Assembly: GCA_964247055.1 (NCBI GenBank)
Contig: OZ176050.1
Location: forward strand, 7,936,001 to 8,000,000
Source of the DNA: Paragordius varius
Taxonomy: Eukaryota; Nematomorpha
Length of the DNA stretch: 64,000 bases
Direction: 5' to 3'
This document shows positions 11,101 to 21,900 of this stretch, piece after piece; positions within the stretch are counted from its first letter, which is position 1; every line of letters begins with the position of its first letter. Below the pieces are notes generated by a model, which was not told the origin of the DNA, ran no database searches, and saw only the letters and a program-made list of their open reading frames with translations. A program made the position numbers and the translations under genes.

Positions 11101-14100
11101 AACAAATAAAATTGGGCCAATTGAATAAAAGCTAGTATATACTAAAAACTAGGTTTTTTCCAGTATATAATAGCTATGTATTGAATAAAAAAATATATTG
11201 CTTTTACTATCCAGTACCCACTATGTTTACCAGTATTCACTGACAAATTTCATTGAATAAAAATTGTTTTTTTACAAATTTTACCTAGTACTTACTGTTT
11301 TTTTAAGCTGGTAAATGGCAACATTTTAGACTATTATTTTTTTCACTTAAAATAATATCGACTATATTTTTATAAAATTTCTAAGATATATGTTTTTTTA
11401 AATTAATATATATATATATATATTAAATATTAATTGTTTTATTATTAATAATGATTTTTTCCTCTATTTTAAGCTTTGTGAGTTCAATTTGCAGAGATAT
11501 AAGTTTCTTGTAAGTGGATTTCTTTTTACCTTTCCAAAATTATATAAACAAATATTTTGAATCCTTCATTTCTGATTTGATTTCTATTTTTAAATTATAA
11601 TTATATACGGATAATCTGTCATCATCAAAATTATCAATCAATATTTCCCCGCCTGAATATATCGCGCCCTGTATTCTTTCAAATATAGGTTTTTCTGTAT
11701 CAAAAATTAATGATTGCAATTTAATTTTCCAAGAAAATTGTTTTTATTCCAGATTTGGAATTATCGAATTTTACTTTGATTTGGGATATTATATTGTAAT
11801 TTTTTTTCTGATTTGAGATATGATCATATATTTGTCAATTATATTTTTGATTTCGACTTGTATTTTTCTATATTTTTCATTTCTTTGTTTTTTTATTGAG
11901 ATTGTATTACTTTTGTTAAAAAATATTGGATTTTTTTCAAGAATGTCCACAATTATATGATTTTCTTCGGTCATTTCATTTTTGTGTAAAATATTTGAGT
12001 TTATATACCATTATTTGAAAAAACATTGAATAAAAATAGAGGTACTTACTATCATGTACGTACTGAAGTCTTTAGTATGTTGTTTATTTTCATTTTGTTT
12101 GTTTTCGATTTCATTCATAAAATGCGTTTGAAAAATTCATAATGAAAATAGAAAGTATAGTTGGAAAATAAATATCGATTATCTACCCATTTTTTTTAAA
12201 TAATGCAATTATGAATACATATTTATCCATAAATATACAAAAAATACATCAAAATAATGTTTGAACAATTGAATCTCGTTTCATTTTGCCAGCCTTGAGT
12301 ATTTGGGTTAGATCAATATTTTCTTCACAATCCTCCACATATTCAATATCAAAATATGAATTACTATCGAAATCTGTTAAAGGTTCGTTAATATATTTGG
12401 ATACATTATGTAGTATGGAAAATGTTATTAGTTTTGGTATTCGTATTAAATTTATACGAATTTTCTTACCAAGTATAGGAAATCGGGTCTTCATCTGACC
12501 GAAAACCCGCTCGATAATGCTTCTTTCAGAACAATGTAATTTATTGAATTTTTCCTCGTTATCGATCATCGTATTTTAGAAGGGGGTTAGGAGCCATGGT
12601 GACAAATATTTTACACAAAAATAAAATGACCGAAGAAAATGATATAATTGTGGACATTCTTGAAAAACTCCAATATTTTTAACAAAAGTAATATAATCTC
12701 AATAAAAAAACAAAATCATAAATATAAAAAAATACAAATCGAAATTAAAAATATGAATGACAAATATATGATTATATCTCAAATCAGAAAAAAAATTAAC
12801 AACATGAAATCCCAAATCAAAGTAAAGTTCGATAATTCCAAATCTGGAATAAAAACAATTTAAAAACTTGGGAAATCAAATTGCAATCATTAATTTTCGA
12901 TACAGAAAAACTTATATTTGAAAGAATACAGGGCGCGGTATATTCAGACGGGGAAATATTGATTGATAATGTTGATGATGACAGATTATCCGAGTATAAA
13001 TATTTATAATTTAAAAATAGAAATAAAATCAGAAGCGAAGGATTCAAAACCGAGTATCTGTTTATATAATTTTGAAAAGGTAAAAAGGAATCCACTTACA
13101 AGGAACTCATATCTCTGCAAATTGAACTCACAAAGCTTAAATAGAGAAAGAAATCATTATTAATTATAAAACAATTAATATTTAATAAATATATTAATAT
13201 GTTTATATTTATTAATATATATATATGAATCATGTAATCAAAAAAACATTTATCTTAGAAATTTTATAAAAATATATCCGATATTATTTTAAGTGAATAA
13301 TAGTTTAAAATGTTGCCATTTACCAGTTTAAATAAACCAATAAATACTAGGTAAAATTTGTAAAAAAACATGTTTTATTCAATGAAATTTGTCAGTAAAT
13401 ACTGGTAAACATAGTACGTATTGGATAGTAAAAGCAATATATTATTTTTACTGGAAAAAACCTAGTTTTCAGTATATAGTATTTTATACGATTGGCCCCA
13501 TATATTATTATTGTGCTTTTACAAGAAACCTAAAAAATAAGCGACAGAAAGTTTACAATAAGGATGTACAGCCCATTTTTTTAAATATGTCAAAAAGCTC
13601 TACAATGCACGTTTTTAGATTTGGTCCCATCTCATAAATAGTGAGATGTTCATTTTTTAGTGGCTTGGACTGTCAACTACCCTCAACAAGGAATCCAAAC
13701 TTGCACGCTTTTATATATATAATTTTACTTTTATAAAAAAAATATGTAATAGATCTTTCACAAATTATTACAAACATACATTCACCAATAATATTGTTTA
13801 TAATGTAAATGAATTTTCGTAGCCGTAGCGCTTATGAGTGAGTAATTGAATAAAATAAATGTAACACAAACAAAAATTGTTTAAACATACATACCATTTT
13901 TGGATATCTCATCGTTTATGTTTTTTTCGGAATCGGAGTTTATATCAATAAAAGATGTTGTCTCTGTTGAATTAAAAAAATATATTTATTCTTTCAAATA
14001 TATACCGATTCGGTTACACTTTCATATAAAAACGAATATAATGTTAATAAAAGTCGTAATCATCAATAAATAAACAAATTTTGATAGAATTTATGTTAAC

Positions 14101-16351
14101 AATTTTTTATGTAAAGAATACTAGTTTATATCTTATAATATGTACACATGATAATATAATTATTAATGATTGTTTAATAAGCGGTGGTCAGTCATCGTTA
14201 TAAAAACATTCAAAACCAGTCAAACTTAACCTTACATAAATATATAAATAATTTTAATTATACTGGAAAGACTTTCGTTCACATTTGGATTATCGGCTTG
14301 AACTGCTTGTTCTTCATCATATAAATTGATGGATTGTTTGATCAAAGATATGCGGTAAAAATAATTTCGCCAAAACTGTTCTTCATTAATTCTAAAATAC
14401 AAAAACACATCTACGGTTATTATTTTAATCATTTAAAACATTATTAAATCGTCATCATCTGTCTCTTAACTGAAATTGTATTAAATGATTTGCTTTAAAC
14501 GAATTTAAAAAATGCTCCAATGAAATAACCCCTTTTCAAAATCTTTCATGTTTCGAAATTTTCCAATTCAGTCTGCAAATGAACAATGGATTAGAGGTCA
14601 CATCCTTTCACCGATTATTTTCAACATTTGCATTGAATGCATCACACGCAACATTGACAAATCGTTAGGAATAAAAATTGCTGGCAGTACAATATTATCA
14701 CTTCATTACGCTGACAACACGATTCTGCTATCTCACTCACTAAACAACCTCATTACTCCTACACAATTAACCTTCGAATGTCAAAAATTTGGTCTAACCA
14801 TCATTTATAAAAACAAAAATCTTGCACATACAATAAATATAATACAATACCTTAACATTCTTGGACACCAAAATCACTGCAGTACCACACTAACAAAGAC
14901 ACCACAGACATTAGGAGAAGAATAGCAATCGGCAAAGCGAATATGATAAAATACAATAAACTATGGTCAGCTCACGGTTTCAAACCTAAAACCAAAATTA
15001 GTCTAGTCAAATCTCTGATCTTCCCAAACTTGGAGGCTAAAGAAGGGAAATGAAAGATATATCTATGCTTTCAAAATGTGGTGTTGGATTAAAATCGCAA
15101 AGTTAAAATAAGAAACACTGATCCTCGATAAAATCAAACCTGAATATCCCAAAACCATGCCTTAAAATGAGCTCTCTTACTTGGGCTATATCACTAGAAC
15201 CAAAAAACTTAAAGTATCAGCTTATGTCGGAAAAAAGATAAAGGTTTTGATAATTTAACTAAGGAATCCAAGCTAACAATGCAACAGTTGATATACATCA
15301 CACCTAATATCACACAAGCTGGCGTAACTACACTCAAGAAATAGCGACAAATCAATCACCAATCTTAGTTATAACAACATACATAATATTGGTTAACATC
15401 AACCTAACACCAAGCCAAAAGACACATTTATAAAGATAGTCCATATTATTTGTTTTTTAATTGTTTTCAAATCGGTGTAATTCGTAAATCATAATTAAAA
15501 TAAAGATGATATATGCTTTTGTATGATAGTTCTGAAAAATATAAAAAGTAAATGAGTGTATTTGGATAAAAACTAATGGAGTAAAACCAATTGGAGATAT
15601 ATGACATAATCCATTGGTTTATGTAGCACTATTCGGAAAATCATGTGCTATAATAAGGCCTAAAACAATTAATATTGAAAAATTTGCTAAATATTTAAAA
15701 GACTTATATGGGACTATGATTAGAAACGAATGTGGTTGGTAAAGTTAATAACCAAAATTTATAGTTATTGGATAATATGATATCTAAATTTTACATAGAG
15801 TATATAGTTTGCCGTTTAAAATTGCATCAATTGAAAGAAAATAATTATACTTTAATGGAACTAATTTGAAACGCATTTTGGATAATTTTGGATCTTCTTT
15901 TAACAAAAATAAGGCATGTGCAGCATTTTCTACCATTTTAAATAAAAAATCGGATCCATCTGGAGGATTTCTTAGAAAATTACGCGAATCCTAAATTTAT
16001 ATATATTGAATAAACATTTGATAAGGCCAAAATTTGCTTTTTTAACAAATCAGGTTTGGTAGAATCTGCCCATATATTGATATTTTCGACTTGTGCAGCA
16101 TTGTTTTTCTGTTGTTCTTTAAAAAAATCGTCTTCAAACTAAAATAAATAATTTCAAACCAAATCATCTAAATTGGTTTTAATAAGTTGTTTTCCTTGCG
16201 AAATTGTGGTTTTCAAAATTTGTGATACCTTATCAAGTGTTGGTACATTTTCGGTTCTGGATTCAAGATCTTTACATTCGGGTTTGGCGCTTTCTTGTAT
16301 ATCATTATATAAATAATAGGCTTTATCCTTTATGGCCGAAAAAAAATTCAT
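8134..16351 (-). CDS. SYAP1: BSD-domain protein, synapse-associated protein 1 homologue
   Basis: Six exons join in frame (minus strand): 16351-16160, 16138-16016, 15990-15851, 14391-14264, 13963-13895, 8252-8134, giving about 256 residues; vertebrate SYAP1 is about 350. Matches to the family: KKQILALSNDSRNFLRNPPD (exons 2-3), the BSD-domain core SKMRFKLVPLK followed by EEQFWRNYFYRISLIKQS (exons 3-4), and an acidic end, LKDYEMV...DEWDQELQDML (exon 6), like the SYAP1 C-terminus. In vertebrates SYAP1 is linked to Akt signalling and vesicle function; the role here is inferred only from homology. Introns 1 and 2 are 21 and 25 nt. Intron 3 (1.5 kb) holds a LINE remnant, and intron 5 (5.6 kb) holds a Harbinger remnant and a SINE. 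Phases agree at every junction, but an extra small exon inside the 5.6-kb intron cannot be excluded. Confidence 0.85.
8852..8990 (+). repeat. tRNA-derived SINE copy
   Basis: The head resembles a tRNA gene: an A-box-like TGGTAGAGTGGTTAAGGCG near 8862 and a B-box-like GAGTTCGATAC near 8910. It does not fold as a functional tRNA. The tail (about 8925-8980), with TTTTTCATCAT then GTCAGCCCTGG and a GAGGTGGGTGTCAA block, is shared with the copy at 52252-52400, which marks a SINE family. It lies in the large SYAP1 intron. Confidence 0.6.
10182..10600 (+). pseudogene. Degenerate IS630/Tc1-like (DDE_3) transposase fragment
   Basis: An open stretch of 103 codons (10182-10490) has no suitable start codon. 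It reads IFTDASL..., then YRRRAPTGQSLIV, then a block ending in AFVVCENAPIYNARVV. This order matches the DDE_3 catalytic domain: the first Asp region (usually FIDES), R-raP-G-q, then the second Asp in a DNAPIH-like motif, here ENAPIY with Asp changed to Glu. Downstream, to about 10600, conceptual translation continues past stops with NYPIKSFLQKI, where the family has a proline-rich NPIE segment. The fragment is dead and lacks recognisable transposon ends. It sits inside the large SYAP1 intron. Confidence 0.5.
11114..13498. mobile_element. Palindromic Harbinger (PIF) transposon remnant
   Basis: The element starts GGGCCAATTGAATAAAA at 11114 and ends with the inverted counterpart at 13498. The inverted repeats are not short: the arms 11114 to about 12000 and about 12605-13498 are diverged inverted copies of each other. 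Each arm carries the same Myb/SANT-like accessory ORF reading outward (minus strand about 11967-11400; plus strand about 12622-13160), including a helix SQIRKKINNMKSQIK. Between the arms is a transposase fragment (12249-12569, minus). No clear 3-bp target duplication is visible. An inverted duplication of one element half around the transposase remnant explains the layout. It lies in the 5.6-kb SYAP1 intron. Confidence 0.75.
12249..12569 (-). pseudogene. C-terminal fragment of a Harbinger (HARBI1-like) DDE transposase
   Basis: This 106-codon ORF has the pattern ERSIIERVFGQMKTRFPIL, then a conserved spacing to FSILHNVSKYI, typical of the C-terminal end of DDE_Tnp_4/PIF transposases (E-R-x-F-G-x-x-K-x-R-F and I-L-H-N). 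The N-terminal catalytic part is absent. A tail of about 35 acidic residues follows. It lies between the two inverted Myb-bearing arms of the element and is not expected to be functional. Confidence 0.7.
14548..15330 (+). pseudogene. Decayed LINE reverse-transcriptase fragment
   Basis: The first 120 codons contain reverse-transcriptase motifs: GHILSPIIFNICIECI (usually Q-G-C-x-LSP-LFN), then ILSLHYADNTILLS, where YADN replaces the catalytic YADD. Further on, in another frame, IGKANMIKYNKLWSAHGF and KTKISLVKSLIFP correspond to the RT thumb region of RTE/CR1-like LINEs (K-T-K-I-R-L...FP). A still later stretch recalls the MWCWR segment. Several frame breaks and stops show it is dead. It lies in SYAP1 intron 3, antisense to the gene. 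Confidence 0.7.
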
Positions 16352-16473
16352 TTTTTGGAATCATTTGCGACACATTTAACTATTAGTTCCATATGATCAA
16401 GATTTTTATCAGCGTGAATTGTCATTGTCATATATTTTTTACCGAACTTGATTGTTTCCTTAAATTTCCACAT
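16348..16473 (-). CDS. Possible upstream ORF (41 aa) overlapping the SYAP1 start
   Basis: A 41-codon ORF starts at ATG 16473 and ends with TGA at 16350-16348. It overlaps the SYAP1 ATG (16351-16349) in an ATGA arrangement, in another frame. Its product (MWKFKETIKFGKKYMTMTIH at the start) matches nothing I recognise. It could be a regulatory uORF, an independent short peptide translated by reinitiation, or chance. If SYAP1 is transcribed from further upstream, this ORF would be in its leader. Confidence 0.25.
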   Translation of the reverse strand: MWKFKETIKFGKKYMTMTIHADKNLDHMELIVKCVANDSKK

Positions 16474-16655
16474 GATTCAAAAAATATTTTAAAAAATCTT
16501 GTCTAATAAATTTTGATTTTTCTCAAAAAGCTTGTCAATTTCATTAAGTGTATTTTACAAGAATCGGAAATTAGAAAGGGATATGAAATTGAACATACGA
16601 TTGATAAAACGAATGAATTCTTTAGTGATAATTTCAATTTTGACCATTGTATGTG
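16352..16655. other. Putative SYAP1 promoter/leader cut off by the hAT insertion
   Basis: Apart from the small ORF at 16348-16473, no feature is visible. A plus-strand open stretch from about 16519 to 16655 runs into the hAT end and is not recognised. The hAT element begins only about 300 bp upstream of the SYAP1 start codon. Confidence 0.3.
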
Positions 16656-18994
16656 TAGGGTGACCAGATTTTTTAAAGGAAAAGGCGGGACAAATATGAG
16701 AAAGGAAGGAGGGGTACAACCAAAAATTTTTTATACAAAAGATATTATAATATTAATTTAATTTTAAAACAAATACATTATAAATATAAAAAAAATGTTT
16801 CATTACTTGGTTTGAGTGAATGCGTTTTAACAGATTGTCATATTTTTTAAAATATTGTAGAAGTGTTCACAAGAATTTGTCAAATTATTTGACAGATAAA
16901 ATAGCCGTTAAAGTTTCAATATATTAATTTTTCCGATGTCTACACCAGATTTACTGTGGAAAAAACGCGCTCAGTAGCGTTGGTTCCAGGATAGTGCAAA
17001 TTTCACAATTCTTAAAATATTATTGAATGGAACATAGTTTGTTTCAAAATGATGAAATATTTCCAACCATTTCATTTCTGCTGTATCTTTTTCTGTTGTC
17101 CATAATTTAAGTTTTTCATTATTATTATATATTTTTTAACTAATGATATTTCAGAAAAAAAGATCATTTTCTGAAAGGTTACTTTTTGGAAATTTTTGGA
17201 TCATATGTAATTAAATGTTATTTAGACATCGCACCAATTAAATTTTGGTTCTAATGTTATCGAATGAAAATAATCAATTTCTTTGAATTGCACTGTCCAG
17301 TCAAAGAATCTTTACAGTTTATAAAACAATTTTATATGATACAACATATCTTGGCAATTTATTAAGCCTTGTTTTTATATTATTTATAATATTGGGATGG
17401 TTAATGGTATAAAATTATTTTCTAACCTTTCTTGACATTGGAATTTTAGGTTACTAACCTAATTGGCTACTTAAATTGCCGAAATTTTATCACCTCATAT
17501 CAATTTAATAACATTTTGAAAGAGAGACGCTCGATTATGTAGGAACTCTAACCATATTTTTGATAAATCACTTCCAAAAAATTTTCCAACGTTGTAGGAC
17601 ATTTGTCCTGTGATAAAAAATAGGATTTTAAAGGATGATACATTTTTATAATCCTTTCCAGAAGAGCTAACCAACGAGTTTTACATATCCAAGCATTTTT
17701 TGATATTAAACTTCAGCCTTTTCACAGATTTCCTTAAGCGTTTCAATGCGTACCGTGTATATATTAAAATAGTAATATATTTTAACAACTACATTTTCCA
17801 CATCTAGGGGTAACAAATCAGCAGCTGTTTGAATAGCGTTATGTATTATAGCGCTGCACACCCAACGCCAATAATGTTTTGATTAAGATTATCTGCTAAT
17901 TTATAAAAAATATTTTTTGTTCCTCTCCTTGCTTTTCAACCGAAGTTCGTATTGGTGTTGTCAGCGCAATATGCGATGATTTTGTCTTTTAAATTATTTT
18001 TTTTCTAGAATATCCATTATTGAAGTAAAAATTATGTCAGAATTTTCCCCAGGTTGAGAAATAAAATCTAAAATTTTAATATTTACTCCGGTTTCCGGAT
18101 CAAATATTAAAGTGGGAATTAATTTTGTTTCCCTGTGATTTGATGCATCAGATAGCGATATGAAATTAATTTTCAGCAAATCTTTTTGTATTTCAGAAAA
18201 TGTATGTGGCTTTAGGACATTGCATACAATGGCTTCAGCCTTTGTACGAGCACATGTAAATTTTTAATGAATAAGGTACCAATAACCTGTGAGGTACAAT
18301 CCATAGATCTAAAGGAATGTTTGTGATTAACGGCGTGAAAAGATAAAACGCCTTCGGCTAGTGCCAAAGTCCTTTCTTTATCTCCAAAAGCGGTTTTTCG
18401 ATAAAAATCGCTCATTTTGTAAAATGATGCCGCCATTTCTAAACATTATTTGTTTCTTGTAATAATGCTTGCCGCCATGTGCTAGGGTGAATTCCCCCTT
18501 AAGAACATTTAACAAATGATTCATTCTTTTTTTTTAATAAAAGGAAATTCTTTCATTGATTTTCATTGGATTTACAACCTCTTTTTGTACTCATATTTTA
18601 AACTAATATTTGTATAAAAAAATAATATATTACCTTAATTTTCTGGAGTAAACGGATAAGCTACCGATTTGTGGTATTAATTTGTCTTTTTGATAATGTT
18701 GGCAGTAGGAGTAGGACGCAAAGTGTATAATCATATGATATAAATTCGGAAAAAAATAATTATTTTTAATTTAAAAATAAAAATTTTTAATTTAAAATTG
18801 ATATAGATCTTAAAGATAAATAATGATAATAAATTTAAACGGATAAAAAAAATAAATTTTTTCTAAAAAGTTTAAATGTATTTAAATTTTTTTTATATAA
18901 TCGTGAAAAAGCGGGACATTAACGTAGCGGGACCCGGGACAAAGTGTGAAAAATCAGGACTGTCCCACCAAAAGCGGGACGTCTGGTCACCCTA
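16656..18994 (-). mobile_element. Decayed hAT DNA transposon with transposase remnant
   Basis: The terminal inverted repeats are TAGGGTGACCAGAT at 16656 and, inverted, GTCTGGTCACCCTA ending at 18994. Both ends are followed by GCGGGAC-type subterminal blocks, a well-known hAT end style. On the minus strand hAT transposase segments follow in order: SFHAVNHKHSFRSMDCTS (18436-18212), ISLSDASNHRETKLIPTLIF (18179-17994; contains a catalytic-Asp-type motif), then at about 17990-17720 IIAYCADNTNTNFG, GVGCAA and LLPLDVENVV...YYYFNIYT. Further diverged C-terminal sequence reaches about 17400. The reading frame is broken in several places. A target duplication was not recognised. Confidence 0.85.
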
Positions 18995-21900
18995 ATTTTT
19001 GGTAAGAATATTGATATGTCTTACTACAGCAAAATACCAAATATAAAAACAAACTATATACTAAACATTTATGAAAGTTAGAGAATAGTCGCCTAGCTAA
19101 CTGTTTTATACCCGATTTTTGTTATATTTCATGGGCTAGAGCTCTAGAGTAAGCTTAATTTTAAACGTCCGAATATAATCTTAACCTTCATAAATGTACA
19201 GCTTAGCTATCATGATTTTTATCAATATAATTAAAAGCACGTTATTGGGTATTCTAACAATGGATATCTGAAAAAGCATATAATATTTTTACGTTAATGC
19301 AGGAAATACCTAAAATTTTTAAAAATGTATGTGGCTTTATAGTTCGAAATTTTGCTGCCATGTTAATTCTATATGGTGCCGTACTGAACGGGGCCGATCG
19401 GAAGCGTCTGAATCTTTTGTCTTAAAGAATAAATTAAAATTAGTAATGACAACTATATACTCTCATCAGATTTTCGGATTGTTTTAAAGATTTATTCTTA
19501 GGGAATTAGTTTTGACAAAAACCTGATTTTCGGGTAGCGGGCAAAACACCGGCGTTAATTCGAAAAATTGGCTCTACTATGTTCGGCATTTTCATTTGTA
19601 TAAAATTTTTTTTTATTAGAATGAGCCTTCTCGCTTTACAAAAAATGCATCGCAGAAGATACAACTATTAGGGATTTGTTCAAACACCTCTATTTTCACT
19701 TGTGACTTAATTAGTCCTTATGTAATTAAATTTCGTTTTTGAATTATAGGCTCACACGGTTTACCAAAATTGTTTCAAGCTTCTTTATAAATATATTGAT
19801 TTATGGGTTTAACCAAAGACTAATTATCACATTAGCTGTTTACATCGAAAATGCAACCGAAACAACGCCTTAGATATTACGATACTGCCGCATAAAATGG
19901 AGTTTCCTTTTTTCGAGAATCGCCATTGTACCAAATTCTAAATATTTATTTATAACATAATTTTAGGATATCAATAATATTCTATTTTTAATTTTCCCCT
20001 GTAACTCATCAAAGGAAACAAAATGTAGCTTGCTACATAAGTAGCAAAAAGGAATGAGTGTATTTGTAATATTTGAGATACAATTGACAAGTATTTTTGA
20101 ATTGATTGATTTCATAAACTAGATATTTTCTCACGAAAAGTATATACTTGACAATATTATCCAGCTAATTACCATATTACAAATTGCAATCCCTTTATTC
20201 TTAAATTTAATATTGAGTAATTCTTATCTATATAGAAAGTGTTTTCCAAAACTTTTTATTTATTAAAAATTTAGCCAAACAAGTAACCTATCATCCAAAA
20301 ACCAGACTAGCTTCTGACAAAATGCATTGCATGTCTTCATATTGTCTGAGGACCAACTGTGAAGAATGATAAATCTGGCTTGCAAAATGGAAAAAAACAC
20401 AATATTTAAAAAAATCTAATCTTATCTGAACTTTAATCTTGGCATCATACACTTAAGTCAGATAAAAAGTAAGGTCTGCCTGCATGAATGTGTTAAATTA
20501 TTTAGAGCTGTCCTGCATTATTATCAATCATTCTTAAATTAAATTTTTTCATCCAATCTAATTGAATGCGAAGAACTAATATTATTTGTTAATCCAATTT
20601 AATTTTTTAATCAAATTGGCCAACTGGCTTAAATTAAAAAAGTGTTAAGCTTTGAAATATCATAACCAATTCTCTACAAGATTTTCGAAAATATTTTTAT
20701 ATATTATTCTAATAAAAAAAATGGTTGTTTAATTTTATTCAAATATTTATAATCATATAACATTTGTTGCTTTCATCCTTGAAGTATTAACACAATAAAT
20801 TAATTTAAAATGTTAAAATATTTTTTGTTTCTTAATTAGCCTGTCTGTCTTATGGATATAGTTTCTTTCAGTATTCCATTACTAAGTATGATTGTGACTT
20901 TTATCATTATTGTTAAAATTATATAACATTATGACAAATGTAGTTGTCATCAACTTAACCATTTTATTAATAAATATGTTGTATTTAAAGACAGGTTTAT
21001 TTGAAACTTGTGTAACTTAAATTTGATTGATTAATTCTTTAATTTTATATACTCCTGAAATTTATATGTTATAGTCGTATGGAAGCTTTTAGTTGTTTTA
21101 TGCATACTAAATTAATTGCCTGTTCCGTTTTCTTAACTGATTATGATAAAGGTCCATCTTAAAGTTTATTTTAGTTAAAAAATAATATGTTAGCTGTGTC
21201 TTAATCGAATTGCCGTGTTCTATTACATATAATAAATTTCAATTGGGATTGAGTTTGTGTAAAAATTAACCTGATCTGATTGGATTACAAATATAAATCA
21301 TGTTCACATGTCTTTAGATACAAATTGGGGTCGCTCTAGACTTGTTAAAATCATTTTTTTTTAAATCTGAAATGTTTTGAATTTATTTCAAAAGTTTGCA
21401 TTATATAACATTGAGTCATTAATATAAAAATAATCATAAACTATGACTTAATATTTCTTATCTTGTGTTTTAACAAAGGCGAAATTTTTGAAAGCATTAA
21501 ATGAATGCATGAGTTAAAATAAAACATATTGCTATTTTACCACCATTTTATCTGTATTTTTTCTGTTAATTATTATTAAATGTATATTTAACAAAAAAAT
21601 AATATATTAGCAGTAGAATCCAAAAAACGATATTTTACCCAAAAAGTTGTTAAATCAAAATGGGATCGATTAGACATCAAAGCTAAATATAATTGAATAT
21701 AATAGCTTTTTTAAACTATTATTAGGATTAAAGCATAGATATAAATGAGGCCGCTTTTATTGTTTATATTTTAATTTTAAATTTGTCGCGGGTACCCAGT
21801 TACCCAATTTATAGTTATCCCATTTCACGCAATAAATATGTTAAACAGGTTATTTATAGTGGTTATAAGCTTTTTTAAGATCTTAACCCTATATTCCAAC

